Counted from the stretch's first letter, positions 1-7,722 are shown. The stretch: DNA of 13,063 nt from CALLJL01 sp964627255 (GCA_964627255.1 CAZVIN010000119.1:1-13063), one strand, 5' to 3'. Made by a program: numbers and translations. Notes: generated by a model from the letters alone, not told the origin.

Positions 1-4
1 TTAT

Positions 5-1540
5 TTATTTTGCCTGGAAGTGACGATGAGCGGTAAACTCGTCAATAAGAGCTGGCCACAGGGAATTATACCTGATGAGGAGTTCCTGGTAACAGGAAAT
101 TGCCTCAGGTTTAGGTTCTATGACTTTTTCTTTAAATTTAACCAGCCCATTAGTAATTTCTTTGATACTAATTTTTTGATTTTGATAATTCTGGTAACTC
201 CAAAAAGCCTGAAGCGAAGCTCCATAAGCCGCGGCTTCAGTCTCTTTCAACAGGCGGATAGGGGCCTGGAAAACAGCGGGCGCTATTTCCAGCCAGAGGC
301 GGCAGCGTGAACCGCCTCCAGTAACTCTGAATTCTTTGGTTGCGGCGCAGAGTTTTTTTAATCGAGATAAACCATAGCCCAAATTGAGAATGACTCCCTC
401 ATAGATAGCCCGAAAGATGAAGGGAAGCTGGAAAGTGCTCCGATTTAAGCCGAAGATTACGCCACAGCCCAAAGGCAGGACAGGAACTCTTTCGCCGTCA
501 ATAAACGGCAGAAAAAGGAGGCCGCCAGAGCCTGGAGGTGCTTTTCTGGCCTCCCGCTCCATTTTTTGCAGGGAATAGCCGAAAGCTTTTTTGGCTAATT
601 CCGTAACATTGGTCACATTCATCGTGCAGAGCAGGGGCAACCAGGCACCGGTGCTGTCGCAAAAGGTGGCAATTTCCCCGCGATAATCAACTATGGGTTT
701 AGGAGCATAGGTGTAAATCGTCCCCGAAGTGCCGAGACTCAAGGTAAAAATTCCGGGCGTCACATTGCCCGTTCCGATGGCTGCCATCATGTTATCGCCA
801 CCCCCGCTGGCCACCAGGATTTGACCCAAATTAAGTGAGTCCGCAATTTCTTTTTTAATAAAGCCGACAGGCTCAAGTGGATGGCGCAAGGGGGGAAGCT
901 TTTCGACCAGGTCAGGGTCGATGATTTTAATAATCTCCTCTTGCCATTTTAGTCTTCGCACATCCATCAGGCCTGTTCCCGAAGCGTCGCCGTATTCCAA
1001 GCATTTTTTTCCAGTGAGATAGAAATTTAGGTAATTATGGGGCAAAAGAACCGTCCTTAGCCTCCGGTAATTCCCTGGTTCATGCCGTTTAAGCCAAAGG
1101 ATTTTAGAAGCAGTATAGCCCACAGCCAGGTTGAGGCCAGCGAGTTTAAGGAATCGGCTTTGGCCGCCGACCGCTTCCAGGATGATTTTTGTCTCATCAG
1201 CGGTAGCGGTATCATTCCAGAGTTTAGCCGGTCTTATAACCCGGCCTTTTTTATCCAGAGGGACAAACCCGTGTTGCTGGCCTGAAATTCCCAGAGCGAC
1301 AATGTTTTTTGACCGAAATTTTTTATCTTTATCGGCTTCTCTTAGCGCCATTTTTAACGATTCATAGAACGCTTTAACCCACGTTTCAGGGGCCTGTTCG
1401 CTTTCCCCTGGCCTCAGTCCTGGAATGAATTGGTGAAGCGCGTGCCCCCGCCCGAGGACCCGACCTTTTTCGTCTATGATTAATGCTTTGGTTCCTTGGG
1501 TTCCTGAATCTATCCCGACAAAATATAATTTTTCGGCCAT
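5..1540 (-). CDS. xylB: Xylulokinase, FGGY carbohydrate kinase family
   Basis: Predicted cytoplasmic kinase that phosphorylates D-xylulose to xylulose 5-phosphate with ATP, feeding the pentose phosphate pathway. The 511 residues are full length for the family. The N-terminal phosphate loop GIDSGTQGTKA lies at 9-19 with Asp11. The substrate-side motif GISGQQHG is at 84-91, where xylulokinases usually have GQMHG. LWNDTATADE is at 107-116. SGGGDN at 245-250 carries the expected catalytic base Asp249. The second-domain ATP site includes GTSGT at 270-274, TGGGSR at 407-412 and ETEAAAYGA at 433-441. The ATG start follows a good ribosome site (GGAAGG, about 4-9 bases upstream) and the N-terminus matches the family, so the start is secure. 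No isomerase, transporter or regulator of xylose use is next to it. The substrate is inferred from motifs; another ketose or polyol kinase of the FGGY family remains possible. Confidence 0.92.
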   Translation of the reverse strand: MAEKLYFVGIDSGTQGTKALIIDEKGRVLGRGHALHQFIPGLRPGESEQAPETWVKAFYESLKMALREADKDKKFRSKNIVALGISGQQHGFVPLDKKGRVIRPAKLWNDTATADETKIILEAVGGQSRFLKLAGLNLAVGYTASKILWLKRHEPGNYRRLRTVLLPHNYLNFYLTGKKCLEYGDASGTGLMDVRRLKWQEEIIKIIDPDLVEKLPPLRHPLEPVGFIKKEIADSLNLGQILVASGGGDNMMAAIGTGNVTPGIFTLSLGTSGTIYTYAPKPIVDYRGEIATFCDSTGAWLPLLCTMNVTNVTELAKKAFGYSLQKMEREARKAPPGSGGLLFLPFIDGERVPVLPLGCGVIFGLNRSTFQLPFIFRAIYEGVILNLGYGLSRLKKLCAATKEFRVTGGGSRCRLWLEIAPAVFQAPIRLLKETEAAAYGASLQAFWSYQNYQNQKISIKEITNGLVKFKEKVIEPKPEAISCYQELLIRYNSLWPALIDEFTAHRHFQAK

Positions 1541-1560
1541 TTATCCTTCCTTTCCTGAAT

Positions 1561-1590
1561 ATATTATTTTAAAACCAAGCTTATGGACAA
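1561..1590 (-). promoter_or_regulatory. Possible sigma70 promoter of the xylulokinase gene
   Basis: On the minus strand TTGTCC (1585-1590) and TAATAT (1561-1566) are separated by 18 bases, each matching four of six consensus bases. Transcription would begin near 1554, leaving a very short leader that just contains the ribosome site. The region is AT-rich, so a chance match is possible. Confidence 0.33.
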
Positions 1591-1660
1591 AAACGTTCAT
1601 TTTTTGATTTGGAGGAATGAGTGCCGGTGGACAGAATAGTTCGCAATTTAATCCAGAGGA

Positions 1661-1870
1661 ATGAGCCTTCATAAACTCTCCCGTTAAAAGAAAAAAGACC
1701 TAGAAAGGAGATTTCCTCTACCGCGGCTCAAAGAGATTATAAGGCATTTTTGGCCAGATGGCCAACGAGATTTTTGTTACATGGAAGGTTGGAAGCAAAT
1801 TAAAAGAGAACAGATGAAGAATTATAGTAATCCTTTGTTCTTCCAAGGTTATCGAAGAAACCGGAGTTGA
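1661..1870 (+). pseudogene. Possible remnant of a small gene, interrupted by a stop
   Basis: In one plus-strand frame an ATG at 1661 opens a short reading frame that meets TAA at 1685-1687. The same frame then stays open for 60 codons to a TGA at 1868-1870, with an internal ATG at 1781. The second part is rich in Trp, Phe, Tyr and Arg (for example RHFWPDGQRDFCYMEGW) and reads more like protein than random AT-rich DNA. I do not recognise a family. AGAGGA sits directly against the first ATG, too close to act well as a ribosome site. It may be a decayed gene fragment or chance. Confidence 0.2.
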
Positions 1871-1872
1871 AC

Positions 1873-3036
1873 TCATAAATTGAAAAAAATTAGAGAATAA
1901 TCTCTTTGCCCTTTTATTCTAAGTTTGATTTCACCCCTAAATTGATCAAGATTCTCAGCGGCGGGTGGTGAATAAGAAATCAGGTAATAATTTTCTGCGG
2001 CTTCTAAGATCCTCTCCAGCTGAACCGAGGGCTGAGCGGTTGTTTCAACTACTCCGCCGGTAGCTCTGGCTAACCTTGAATAGACTTCATAAATATCAAG
2101 GGAAAGTTCTTTCAGTTGGAATTCCGGCCGCACCTTAGGATTGGTCCTGAAGTAGAGAAAATCCAAAACGATGCCCGCTTCGGTTAAGTCTTGAATCAGA
2201 GCTTCCAGGTTTAATGGTTCACCGGTATTAACTTGCCGAAAAAGCTCGTTGGCCAGAAACATAGTGTTAGGATTACTGAGAAGCCTTTCCATCGTGTCCG
2301 CGTTTGGAATCGGCAGGAATTCCTGTTGATAGATTATAATGTAGCGTTTCTGGGCTTTCAGAAATGAAAAGTGCTTAGCTGCTCTTAAGAGAGTTGTTTC
2401 GTTAAAAAGGCGGAATGTTTTCAAATTTTCCAGGTTTTGCCTATACTGGGTAAGAACATCTCTGGGGGTTGCTGTGTGTGGCAATTCAAGAACAAGTTGC
2501 GTCATTTCTTGGTAAATTTCATTATAGGTTCTTCCAGACATAGAAAGATCTCTTTTCAAGATGGTTACGCCGGCATTGATTAGCTGTTCAGGTGAATAGT
2601 CCCTAAGGGTTTGGGAGGAGAAACCGTAAGAGTTGGCGGAAGTAACGAGTGAAATTATATCAGCCGGTGTGTAAGGATGGAGGAAGAGTCGCTCTACTAT
2701 TCGGCCGAATTTCTGGTCATAGTCGTTGGCTCTATATTCAAGGATTAAGACTCTTGGTAATATAGGAGAAAGGATTTTTTCTCCTTCCACTCTTTTTATT
2801 TTTAAGCCCCTGACCAGCGTTAATCCCTTAATCTCGACTGGCTGTTCATTCAGGTTAATTTCCAGGTCGTTCAGGCTCAAATTATCGACGAATTTTCCTC
2901 TTTCGAACACCTGAAGGAATAACCGGTTGTCGGCATCTTCCAATATTAGGTTGGTAGCTAAGAGAGAATGTTTAGAATTGATTAACATGAGCGAAAAAAA
3001 TAAAAAGCCGATAACTATTTTCGAGTGTTTCTTCAC
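1873..3036 (-). CDS. Secreted VWFA-related (acidobacterial-type) protein
   Basis: Predicted exported protein of 387 residues with a von Willebrand A-like fold; role unknown. A signal peptide spans about 1-27 (KKHSK, a hydrophobic stretch, then SLLA). Residues 35-75 look like the small beta domain that precedes the VWA fold in this family (FVDNLSLNDLEI). The first core strand is PRVLILEYRAND at 94-105. Later core strands are KRYIIIYQQEF (230-240) and AGIVLDFLYFRT (287-298). The conserved family ending ARATGGVV (323-330) plus AENYYLISYSPP (347-358) supports the assignment. The usual metal motif DxSxS is absent: Glu100 stands where its Asp would be and no Ser pair follows, so metal binding at a MIDAS site is doubtful. 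Translation starts at GTG, with an excellent AAAGGAGG site 5 bases upstream. It is transcribed divergently from the outer-membrane barrel gene, which may point to an envelope role. Confidence 0.75.
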   Translation of the reverse strand: MKKHSKIVIGFLFFSLMLINSKHSLLATNLILEDADNRLFLQVFERGKFVDNLSLNDLEINLNEQPVEIKGLTLVRGLKIKRVEGEKILSPILPRVLILEYRANDYDQKFGRIVERLFLHPYTPADIISLVTSANSYGFSSQTLRDYSPEQLINAGVTILKRDLSMSGRTYNEIYQEMTQLVLELPHTATPRDVLTQYRQNLENLKTFRLFNETTLLRAAKHFSFLKAQKRYIIIYQQEFLPIPNADTMERLLSNPNTMFLANELFRQVNTGEPLNLEALIQDLTEAGIVLDFLYFRTNPKVRPEFQLKELSLDIYEVYSRLARATGGVVETTAQPSVQLERILEAAENYYLISYSPPAAENLDQFRGEIKLRIKGQRDYSLIFFNL

Positions 3037-3063
3037 CGAGGCCTCCTTTCTCAGGGTTGCCTA

Positions 3064-3069
3064 ATTATA
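3064..3069 (-). promoter_or_regulatory. -10 element of the VWFA-like gene
   Basis: The minus strand carries a perfect TATAAT here, 27 bases upstream of the GTG start, within an AT-rich tract. Transcription would start near 3057, ahead of the ribosome site. No good -35 hexamer lies at the right distance (TTCTTT or TCTTTA only), so the promoter may need an activator or rely on AT-rich upstream DNA. Confidence 0.5.
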
Positions 3070-3111
3070 TTCTAAGCTTATTTTATTAAAGAATAAATTA
3101 AAGCCTTATTA

Positions 3112-3132
3112 TGGCCGCAAAGCTGTCGGCCA
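3112..3132. promoter_or_regulatory. Palindrome in the divergent promoter region
   Basis: TGGCCG (3112-3117) and CGGCCA (3127-3132) form a perfect inverted repeat of six-base arms with nine bases between them. It is GC-rich in AT-rich surroundings and lies between the two opposing promoters, about 55 bases upstream of the minus-strand start point and 85 upstream of the plus-strand one. It could be a regulator binding site serving both genes. No regulator gene is nearby. Confidence 0.3.
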
Positions 3133-3183
3133 AGTCTCGGTTATGGCGGTTTGCAGCGATCTCTATTTGCGTAAAATTTAGAA

Positions 3184-3211
3184 TTGACTTAGGCTTCTAC
3201 TTAAATATACG
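3184..3211 (+). promoter_or_regulatory. Promoter of the Omp85-like gene
   Basis: TTGACT (3184-3189) and TATACG (3206-3211) are separated by 16 bases, matching five and four of six consensus bases. Transcription would start near 3218, giving a leader of about 60 bases before the GTG start at 3277. Confidence 0.5.
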
Positions 3212-3276
3212 ATGGGCCTAAAAGGAATATTTAAACGTAATTTCCTTCCGTTGTCTTACGGAGAAAGAAGGACGAA

Positions 3277-4413
3277 GTGTCAGACCAGAGCAAGAGGTTA
3301 TTCTTTTTGGCTGCTTTGATTTTCCTTTTGATTAGATTAGCCACACCCGCATTAGGTCAAGAGATAATCAAGGAAAATGAAAAAGGTGGTCAGGAAGGCG
3401 AAGATAAGAGATGGGGAGTGGTGCTTCTTCCCGTCATCTTTTATATGCCCGAAACAAAGTGGGGTGGTGGTGTGGGCGGACTTCTGACTTACCATCCAGT
3501 CCGTAGCTCGAGGCGGTCCCGTCCATCTTCTCTTTATTTTTATGCCATTTATACCCAGCTTAAACAGTTTTCTACCCAAGCCAGGCCGGAACTCTATTTG
3601 AGAAATGAGGCCTATCTTATAACGGCTAAAATCGTTGCCGAGACTTTTCCGGACAAGTTCTGGGGTCTGGGAAATGAGACTTTAGATGAGGCGGAAGAAA
3701 AATTTACCCCGCAGAGCCTCAGCCTGGAGGCTTCTTGGCAGAAAAAAATATGGCCAACACAAAATTTTTATGCTGGATTCTCTGTTCTTTTAGAAAACTA
3801 TAAAATCGTCAAGCTTGAAGCTGGAAAGATGCTGGAAAAGCAAATTTATGCAGGTAGCCGTGGAGGAACAACTACCAGCTTTGGTGCCATCCTCAACTGG
3901 GATACGCGGGATAATATTTTTTTCCCCCGGGAGGGCCATTATTATCAACTTATGGCGTGTATTAGCCGGCGTTTCCTCGCGAGTGACTTCGACACAACTT
4001 CGGTTAAATGCGATTTAAGAAAATATATTCCCTTATTATCGGGCCACACCCTTGCCTGGCAGATTTTATTCCAGGCGGTGGGGGGCGAGGCCCCCTTCAA
4101 GAACTATAGCAAGTTTGGGGGTGATTCGATTATGCGGGGCTATTATTCCGGCCGCTATCGGGATAGATATCTCTTTGCTCTGCAAGGAGAGTATCGACTT
4201 CCGTTGTGGAAAAGATTCGGTCTCGTCGCCTTCGCTGGAGTGGGTGATGTTTCCAGTCGGTTAAGGAATTTCAGGTTAGACCAGTTTAAATATTCTTTTG
4301 GCTTTGGGCTGCGCTTCAAGGTAGCTCCTAAGGAGGGGACCAACCTTCGGCTTGATTTCGCCTGGGGCAAAAGAAGCTCTGGGTTTTATTTTACTGCTGG
4401 CGAAGCCTTTTAA
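3277..4413 (+). CDS. Omp85/BamA-type outer-membrane beta-barrel protein, no POTRA domains
   Basis: Predicted outer-membrane barrel of the bacterial surface antigen (D15/Omp85) superfamily, 378 residues. A signal peptide covers about 1-27 (KR, then a hydrophobic run, then ATPALGQ). A short charged linker (28-46) leads straight into amphipathic beta strands, so the POTRA domains of true BamA and TamA are missing. Family hallmarks are DTRDNIFFPREGHYY (209-223) and FGGDSIMRGY (280-289). The MRGY there corresponds to the VRGF/Y loop-6 motif conserved in Omp85 barrels, and strands then run to a terminal Phe378. The length suits a lone 12-16-stranded barrel. Translation starts at GTG after GAAGGA. 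Relatives without POTRA are known but of unclear function; transport across, or insertion into, the outer membrane is an inference. It diverges from the VWFA-like gene and is followed by a 473-bp gap. Confidence 0.82.
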   Translation: MSDQSKRLFFLAALIFLLIRLATPALGQEIIKENEKGGQEGEDKRWGVVLLPVIFYMPETKWGGGVGGLLTYHPVRSSRRSRPSSLYFYAIYTQLKQFSTQARPELYLRNEAYLITAKIVAETFPDKFWGLGNETLDEAEEKFTPQSLSLEASWQKKIWPTQNFYAGFSVLLENYKIVKLEAGKMLEKQIYAGSRGGTTTSFGAILNWDTRDNIFFPREGHYYQLMACISRRFLASDFDTTSVKCDLRKYIPLLSGHTLAWQILFQAVGGEAPFKNYSKFGGDSIMRGYYSGRYRDRYLFALQGEYRLPLWKRFGLVAFAGVGDVSSRLRNFRLDQFKYSFGFGLRFKVAPKEGTNLRLDFAWGKRSSGFYFTAGEAF

Positions 4414-4687
4414 CGCAAGCTGTTTATTTGCCAAAAAAGTTTATTGTAGATTTAAAATAGGTTCGTGTGGCAAGCATTCCTTGTTTCGGCCTAACCTTTT
4501 TTACTCAAGAACCAACCCTCTCTTTTGTCTTCTTTTAATAATCTCTGAAAGTCGAAATTTATAATTTTCTCCTAACGGAATTCGCTTCATCCAGGAACTT
4601 AGGCCCGTGGCAATCTGCACTAAGAAATAGGTTTGCACCTGAGAAAATTCAGAAGCCTCAGATACTGGGAGGATTAAACAAAAAGTT

Positions 4688-4717
4688 TTGACATCTGATT
4701 AGGTGTTTATTTATCAT
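4688..4717 (+). promoter_or_regulatory. Promoter of the lipoprotein gene
   Basis: A perfect TTGACA (4688-4693) and TATCAT (4712-4717, five of six) are 18 bases apart. This is the closest to consensus in the spacer. Transcription would start near 4724, leaving an unusually long leader of about 163 bases before the start codon at 4887. Confidence 0.55.
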
Positions 4718-4754
4718 CTTGAAAAATAGCCAGGAGGCAAGACTGACGAACACA

Positions 4755-4810
4755 TACCTATTTGCTGCACGATGAGAAAAATAAACTTTTTTGATGCGGG
4801 AAAATAGGTA
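4755..4810 (+). promoter_or_regulatory. Long-range stem in the lipoprotein leader
   Basis: TACCTATTT (4755-4763) pairs perfectly with AAATAGGTA (4802-4810), enclosing 38 bases that contain an A-run (4777-4781) and a T-run (4787-4792) able to pair with each other. It falls inside the predicted untranslated leader. It matches no riboswitch class I recognise. AT-rich pairing makes chance plausible. Confidence 0.27.
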
Positions 4811-4886
4811 ATCACTGGAAAAACAACGAGGAGACAAATATAAATTATTAAAAATATTTTTTAAGAAAGGAGGCAAAGACAAGACA

Positions 4887-5837
4887 ATGAAAAGAAGGTT
4901 TGTTATCTTATGGAGTGTGTTGTGGCTGATAGTTTTTCTGGCCTCATGCTCAAAGCCATCCGGCCCGGATTCGACAAAGAAAGGGGAAGAAGCCGAAATT
5001 AGCAGCCCGGCCAAAAGCGACGCTTCTATTTTATCTGAGAAAGGAAAAACAGAGGTTGCCTCCCAGGATAAAAAGACAAAAGGTGAGAAAGAATATGTCT
5101 CCGAAAAGTATGGCTTTTCTTTCCGTTACAACCTGCTGATGCTAAATGATAAACCCAGCGGGAACGATATTTTAGAATTAAAGCATCTAAGCGGTGATAA
5201 GGCCGTCCTGACGATAAGAAAACCGGAAGCTTGGGAAAAAAATCCTGAAGATTATTTCAAAACCGCTTATAAAGATTCGGGGGAAAAGATTTATACCAGA
5301 AAGGAATTCAAGCTGGGGAAATATCCCGCCCTCCTGGTTGAATTAAGCCGAACAGTCATGAAAATTAAGATGAGAGTGATGGAACTGACGGCGCTTAAGG
5401 ACGGCTATTTCTACTCGCTGGTGGTCACAATGGATGAAAATTATGTCAATGATGTCCGCAGGGAATTTGACCTGGTGGTTAATTCTTTCCGCCTGCTTGA
5501 AACCCAAGTTGACCTAGAAAGCCGCTGGAAAGACCAGCTTCCGGCCGATTTCCCGCACGATATCCTGCCGCTTTATGCGGTCGATGAAATTTATTATGTC
5601 TCTGGAAATTCGTTAACTAAAGAAGGCAAATTAACGGTCATTTATGATTCAAAAGAAAGTCCGGAAAATATATTTTCGTACTACGCTGATATCATGAAAG
5701 AAGCCGAAGGCCTGGTCAAGAGAGGGACTTATTATTTAGCCGGCACTAAATCTGGCCATCCGATTGAAATAAGTCTTGAATGGTCAGAAATCCTGAAACA
5801 GTGCCGAGTAACCATAAGGATTTCAGCCAAAAAATAG
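4887..5837 (+). CDS. Two-domain lipoprotein (PsbP/DUF1795-like N-domain)
   Basis: Predicted lipoprotein of 316 residues, function unknown. The signal is KRR, then a hydrophobic stretch, then the lipobox LASC with acylated Cys21. A Lys/Glu/Ser-rich linker (22-68) frees the folded part from the membrane. Residues 69-204 begin EYVSEKYGFSFRY and run to NSFRLLE, the typical opening and close of PsbP/DUF1795-like domains. Residues 217-314 begin QLPADFPHDILPLY and contain KESPENIFSYYADIM, a pattern often seen in envelope proteins after a 'P-D-x-P-x-Y' opening. That pattern match is from memory and not checked against a profile. The ribosome site AAGGAGG is strong but 13 bases from the ATG, longer than ideal; no alternative in-frame start fits better. 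The symporter gene follows 103 bases downstream on the same strand but has its own promoter. Confidence 0.78.
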   Translation: MKRRFVILWSVLWLIVFLASCSKPSGPDSTKKGEEAEISSPAKSDASILSEKGKTEVASQDKKTKGEKEYVSEKYGFSFRYNLLMLNDKPSGNDILELKHLSGDKAVLTIRKPEAWEKNPEDYFKTAYKDSGEKIYTRKEFKLGKYPALLVELSRTVMKIKMRVMELTALKDGYFYSLVVTMDENYVNDVRREFDLVVNSFRLLETQVDLESRWKDQLPADFPHDILPLYAVDEIYYVSGNSLTKEGKLTVIYDSKESPENIFSYYADIMKEAEGLVKRGTYYLAGTKSGHPIEISLEWSEILKQCRVTIRISAKK

Positions 5838-5855
5838 CTCTCAACCCACCCTGCC

Positions 5856-5879
5856 TTTTTGAGGATAAGCTCTCAAAAA
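5856..5879. other. Hairpin after the lipoprotein gene
   Basis: TTTTTGAG (5856-5863) pairs perfectly with CTCAAAAA (5872-5879) over an eight-base loop, 19 bases past the stop codon. The stem is AT-rich and no T tract follows on the plus strand, so it is not a standard intrinsic terminator. It may slow polymerase or protect the 3' end. Its right edge abuts the TTGACA of the next promoter. Confidence 0.35.
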
Positions 5880-5880
5880 A

Positions 5881-5910
5881 TTGACATTAAGAAATCAGAG
5901 GTGATATATC
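5881..5910 (+). promoter_or_regulatory. Promoter of the symporter gene
   Basis: TTGACA (5881-5886) and TATATC (5905-5910, four of six) are 18 bases apart. Transcription would start near 5917, about 24 bases before the ATG and just ahead of the GGAG ribosome site at 5927-5930. This suggests the symporter can be transcribed independently of the lipoprotein. Confidence 0.55.
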
Positions 5911-5940
5911 AACGCTATCTTTGGCTGGAGAGAAGCGGAA

Positions 5941-7722
5941 ATGCAACTTGGGTTATTGGATTTTATCATAATCAGCCTTTATCTTTTGGCCAGTCTGGGA
6001 ATCGGCATTTATTTCCGCCGACTGGCAACACGCAGTGTCTCCGATTTTTTCGTCTCCGGCCGCAATATTCCCTGGTGGTTAGCCGGGACCTCAATGGTCG
6101 CTACCACCTTTGCTGCTGATACCCCCCTTGCTGTCACTGGCCTTGTGGCCCGCAATGGAATCGCCGGTAACTGGATCTGGTGGAGCATGGCTTTCAGCGG
6201 GCTGCTGACGGTTTTCTTTTTTGCCCGGCTCTGGCGACGTTCCCGGGTATTAACAGACGTGGAGTTTGTGGCTATAAGATACAGCGGCCCTGCGGCCCGT
6301 TTTCTTCGTGGCTTCAGGGCTTTTTATTTAGGCCTTTTAATTAATATCATCGTCATGGGCTGGGTCAATTTAGCTATGGTTAAAATTTTCATGCTTCTTT
6401 TCGGTATTTCGAAACTGCAGGCGATTTTCCTCACGCTGGGCGTTATGCTTATAACCGCCGCTATCTCAACCCTGGCTGGTCTTTGGGGAGTTTTAGTGAC
6501 CGATTTTTTCCAATTTATCTTAATGATGAGCATGGTTATTATTCTCGCCGTTTTTGCCGTTCAATCCGTGGGCGGTATGGCCAATTTAACCGCGCAGGTT
6601 AATCTGGTAAATCAAAGCTCAGGCCAGACAGGCTCCCTACTTTCTTTCTGGCCTGCTATAAACTCGACTTGGATGCCTCTGCTTACCTTCTGCGTTTATC
6701 TTTTTGTTAATTGGTGGGCTTCCTGGTACCCAGGGGCTGAGCCGGGGGGGGGAGGATTCATTGCCCAGAGAATTCTTTGTGCCCGCGATGAGCGGCATTC
6801 TCTCTTGGCCACTCTCTGGTTCAACCTGGCACATTACGCCCTGCGGCCCTGGCCTTGGATTTTAGTTGCCTTGGTGGCGGTCGCAAAATTTCAGGGAGAT
6901 GCCGCCTTTTTGGCTGACCCGGAATCAGGGTATATCAGGATAATGCTCGCGGTGCTGCCCGGTTTTCTTCGCGGTCTGATGGTGGCCGGTTTTTTAGCTG
7001 CTTATATGTCAACCATAGCCACTGAACTTAACTGGGGCGCCAGCTACCTGATTAACGACCTTTATCGTCCCTTCGTGGCTAAAAAACGAAGTGAAAGGCA
7101 CTATGTCGTTGCCTCTCAAATTGCCACAATAACGCTTATGACCTTAGCCAGCGTCGTTTGTTGTCTGATGCAATCAATAGCCGATGCCTGGAAGTTCTTG
7201 ATTGCCCTGGGCGCAGGCACAGGCCTAGTTTATTTGCTTCGTTGGTTCTGGTGGCGGATTAATGCCTGGAGCGAGATTGCCGCTATGGTGGGGGCTTTTA
7301 TCAGCTCACTTATCTACCAGCGAGCCTTCAGCTGGCAGGAAAGCCAACCGCTTGATTTTGCCTATCTTGTTCTGGCAACAACAACGACTACAACCGCAGT
7401 GTGGTTAATTGCGACTCTGCTAACAAAGCCCGAGCCCGAAGAAGTTTTACTCAATTTTTATCGTCGCATTAGGCCGGCAGCCGCGCTCTGGGGCCCTATA
7501 AGTAAACAGGCACCGGAAATTGAGCCCGATAAATATCTGCTGAATAATTTTCTCGACTGGTTAGCTGGGGTAGCGATGATTTATGCCTTTCTTTTTGGCC
7601 TGGGTCACTTGCTTTTTTCCCGCTGGCTGGAAGGAATTTTGTTCTTGGTTCTTGGAGTTTCTTGTAGCTACTTTATTTACCGCGACCTTTCGCGCCGCGG
7701 CTGGCAAACCGTCCTCGAATAA
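5941..7722 (+). CDS. Sodium:solute symporter (SSS/SLC5 family)
   Basis: Predicted inner-membrane secondary transporter using a sodium (or proton) gradient, 593 residues with roughly 13-15 membrane segments. The N-terminus LDFIIISLYLLASLGIGIYF followed by SVSDFFVSGRNIPWWLAGTS (32-51) is the classic SSS opening. GLVARNGIAGNW (67-78) and LAGLWGVLVTDFFQF (178-192) are also family motifs. AAYMSTIATELNWGASY (353-369) matches the TM8 region; Ser357/Thr358 are the likely sodium-site residues by comparison with vSGLT. The C-terminal part (about 495-593) adds a cytoplasmic stretch and two more segments. A run of six Thr (480-485) sits inside a membrane segment. GGAG lies 10 bases before the ATG. The substrate cannot be read from sequence; sugars or organic acids are typical. 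The neighbours do not settle it. Confidence 0.88.
   Translation: MQLGLLDFIIISLYLLASLGIGIYFRRLATRSVSDFFVSGRNIPWWLAGTSMVATTFAADTPLAVTGLVARNGIAGNWIWWSMAFSGLLTVFFFARLWRRSRVLTDVEFVAIRYSGPAARFLRGFRAFYLGLLINIIVMGWVNLAMVKIFMLLFGISKLQAIFLTLGVMLITAAISTLAGLWGVLVTDFFQFILMMSMVIILAVFAVQSVGGMANLTAQVNLVNQSSGQTGSLLSFWPAINSTWMPLLTFCVYLFVNWWASWYPGAEPGGGGFIAQRILCARDERHSLLATLWFNLAHYALRPWPWILVALVAVAKFQGDAAFLADPESGYIRIMLAVLPGFLRGLMVAGFLAAYMSTIATELNWGASYLINDLYRPFVAKKRSERHYVVASQIATITLMTLASVVCCLMQSIADAWKFLIALGAGTGLVYLLRWFWWRINAWSEIAAMVGAFISSLIYQRAFSWQESQPLDFAYLVLATTTTTTAVWLIATLLTKPEPEEVLLNFYRRIRPAAALWGPISKQAPEIEPDKYLLNNFLDWLAGVAMIYAFLFGLGHLLFSRWLEGILFLVLGVSCSYFIYRDLSRRGWQTVLE

Larger units (their letters stand above)
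1541..1872. other. 332-bp spacer between the xylulokinase and VWFA-like genes
   Basis: The spacer holds the xylulokinase promoter candidate and no convincing intact gene. A perfect minus-strand TATAAT at 1821-1826 has no clear -35 partner. A small palindrome, TGGCC-AGAT-GGCCA, lies around 1750-1764. The plus strand holds the short interrupted reading frame described separately. No terminator is clear after the VWFA-like gene. Confidence 0.5.
4414..4886. other. 473-bp spacer with promoter and structured leader
   Basis: The first 270 bp (to about 4687) show no gene, RNA motif or clear terminator; there is only a weak CAAG/CTTG hairpin near 4471-4485, with a T run at 4497-4502 too far away to make a convincing terminator. 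The rest holds a consensus-like promoter and about 160 bases of leader for the lipoprotein gene, described separately. Open frames here are short and have no ribosome sites. Confidence 0.5.

Noticed and set aside
4755..4810. Naming the leader stem as a known riboswitch
   Set aside because: No conserved core of any riboswitch class is visible, only pairing.
4658..5014. A 118-residue minus-strand open frame over the lipoprotein start
   Set aside because: It crosses the lipoprotein leader and signal sequence, has no ribosome site and looks like AT-rich shadow coding.
5856..5879. Reading the 5856-5879 hairpin as a standard intrinsic terminator
   Set aside because: The stem is AT-rich and is followed by TTGACATTAAG and not by a T tract.
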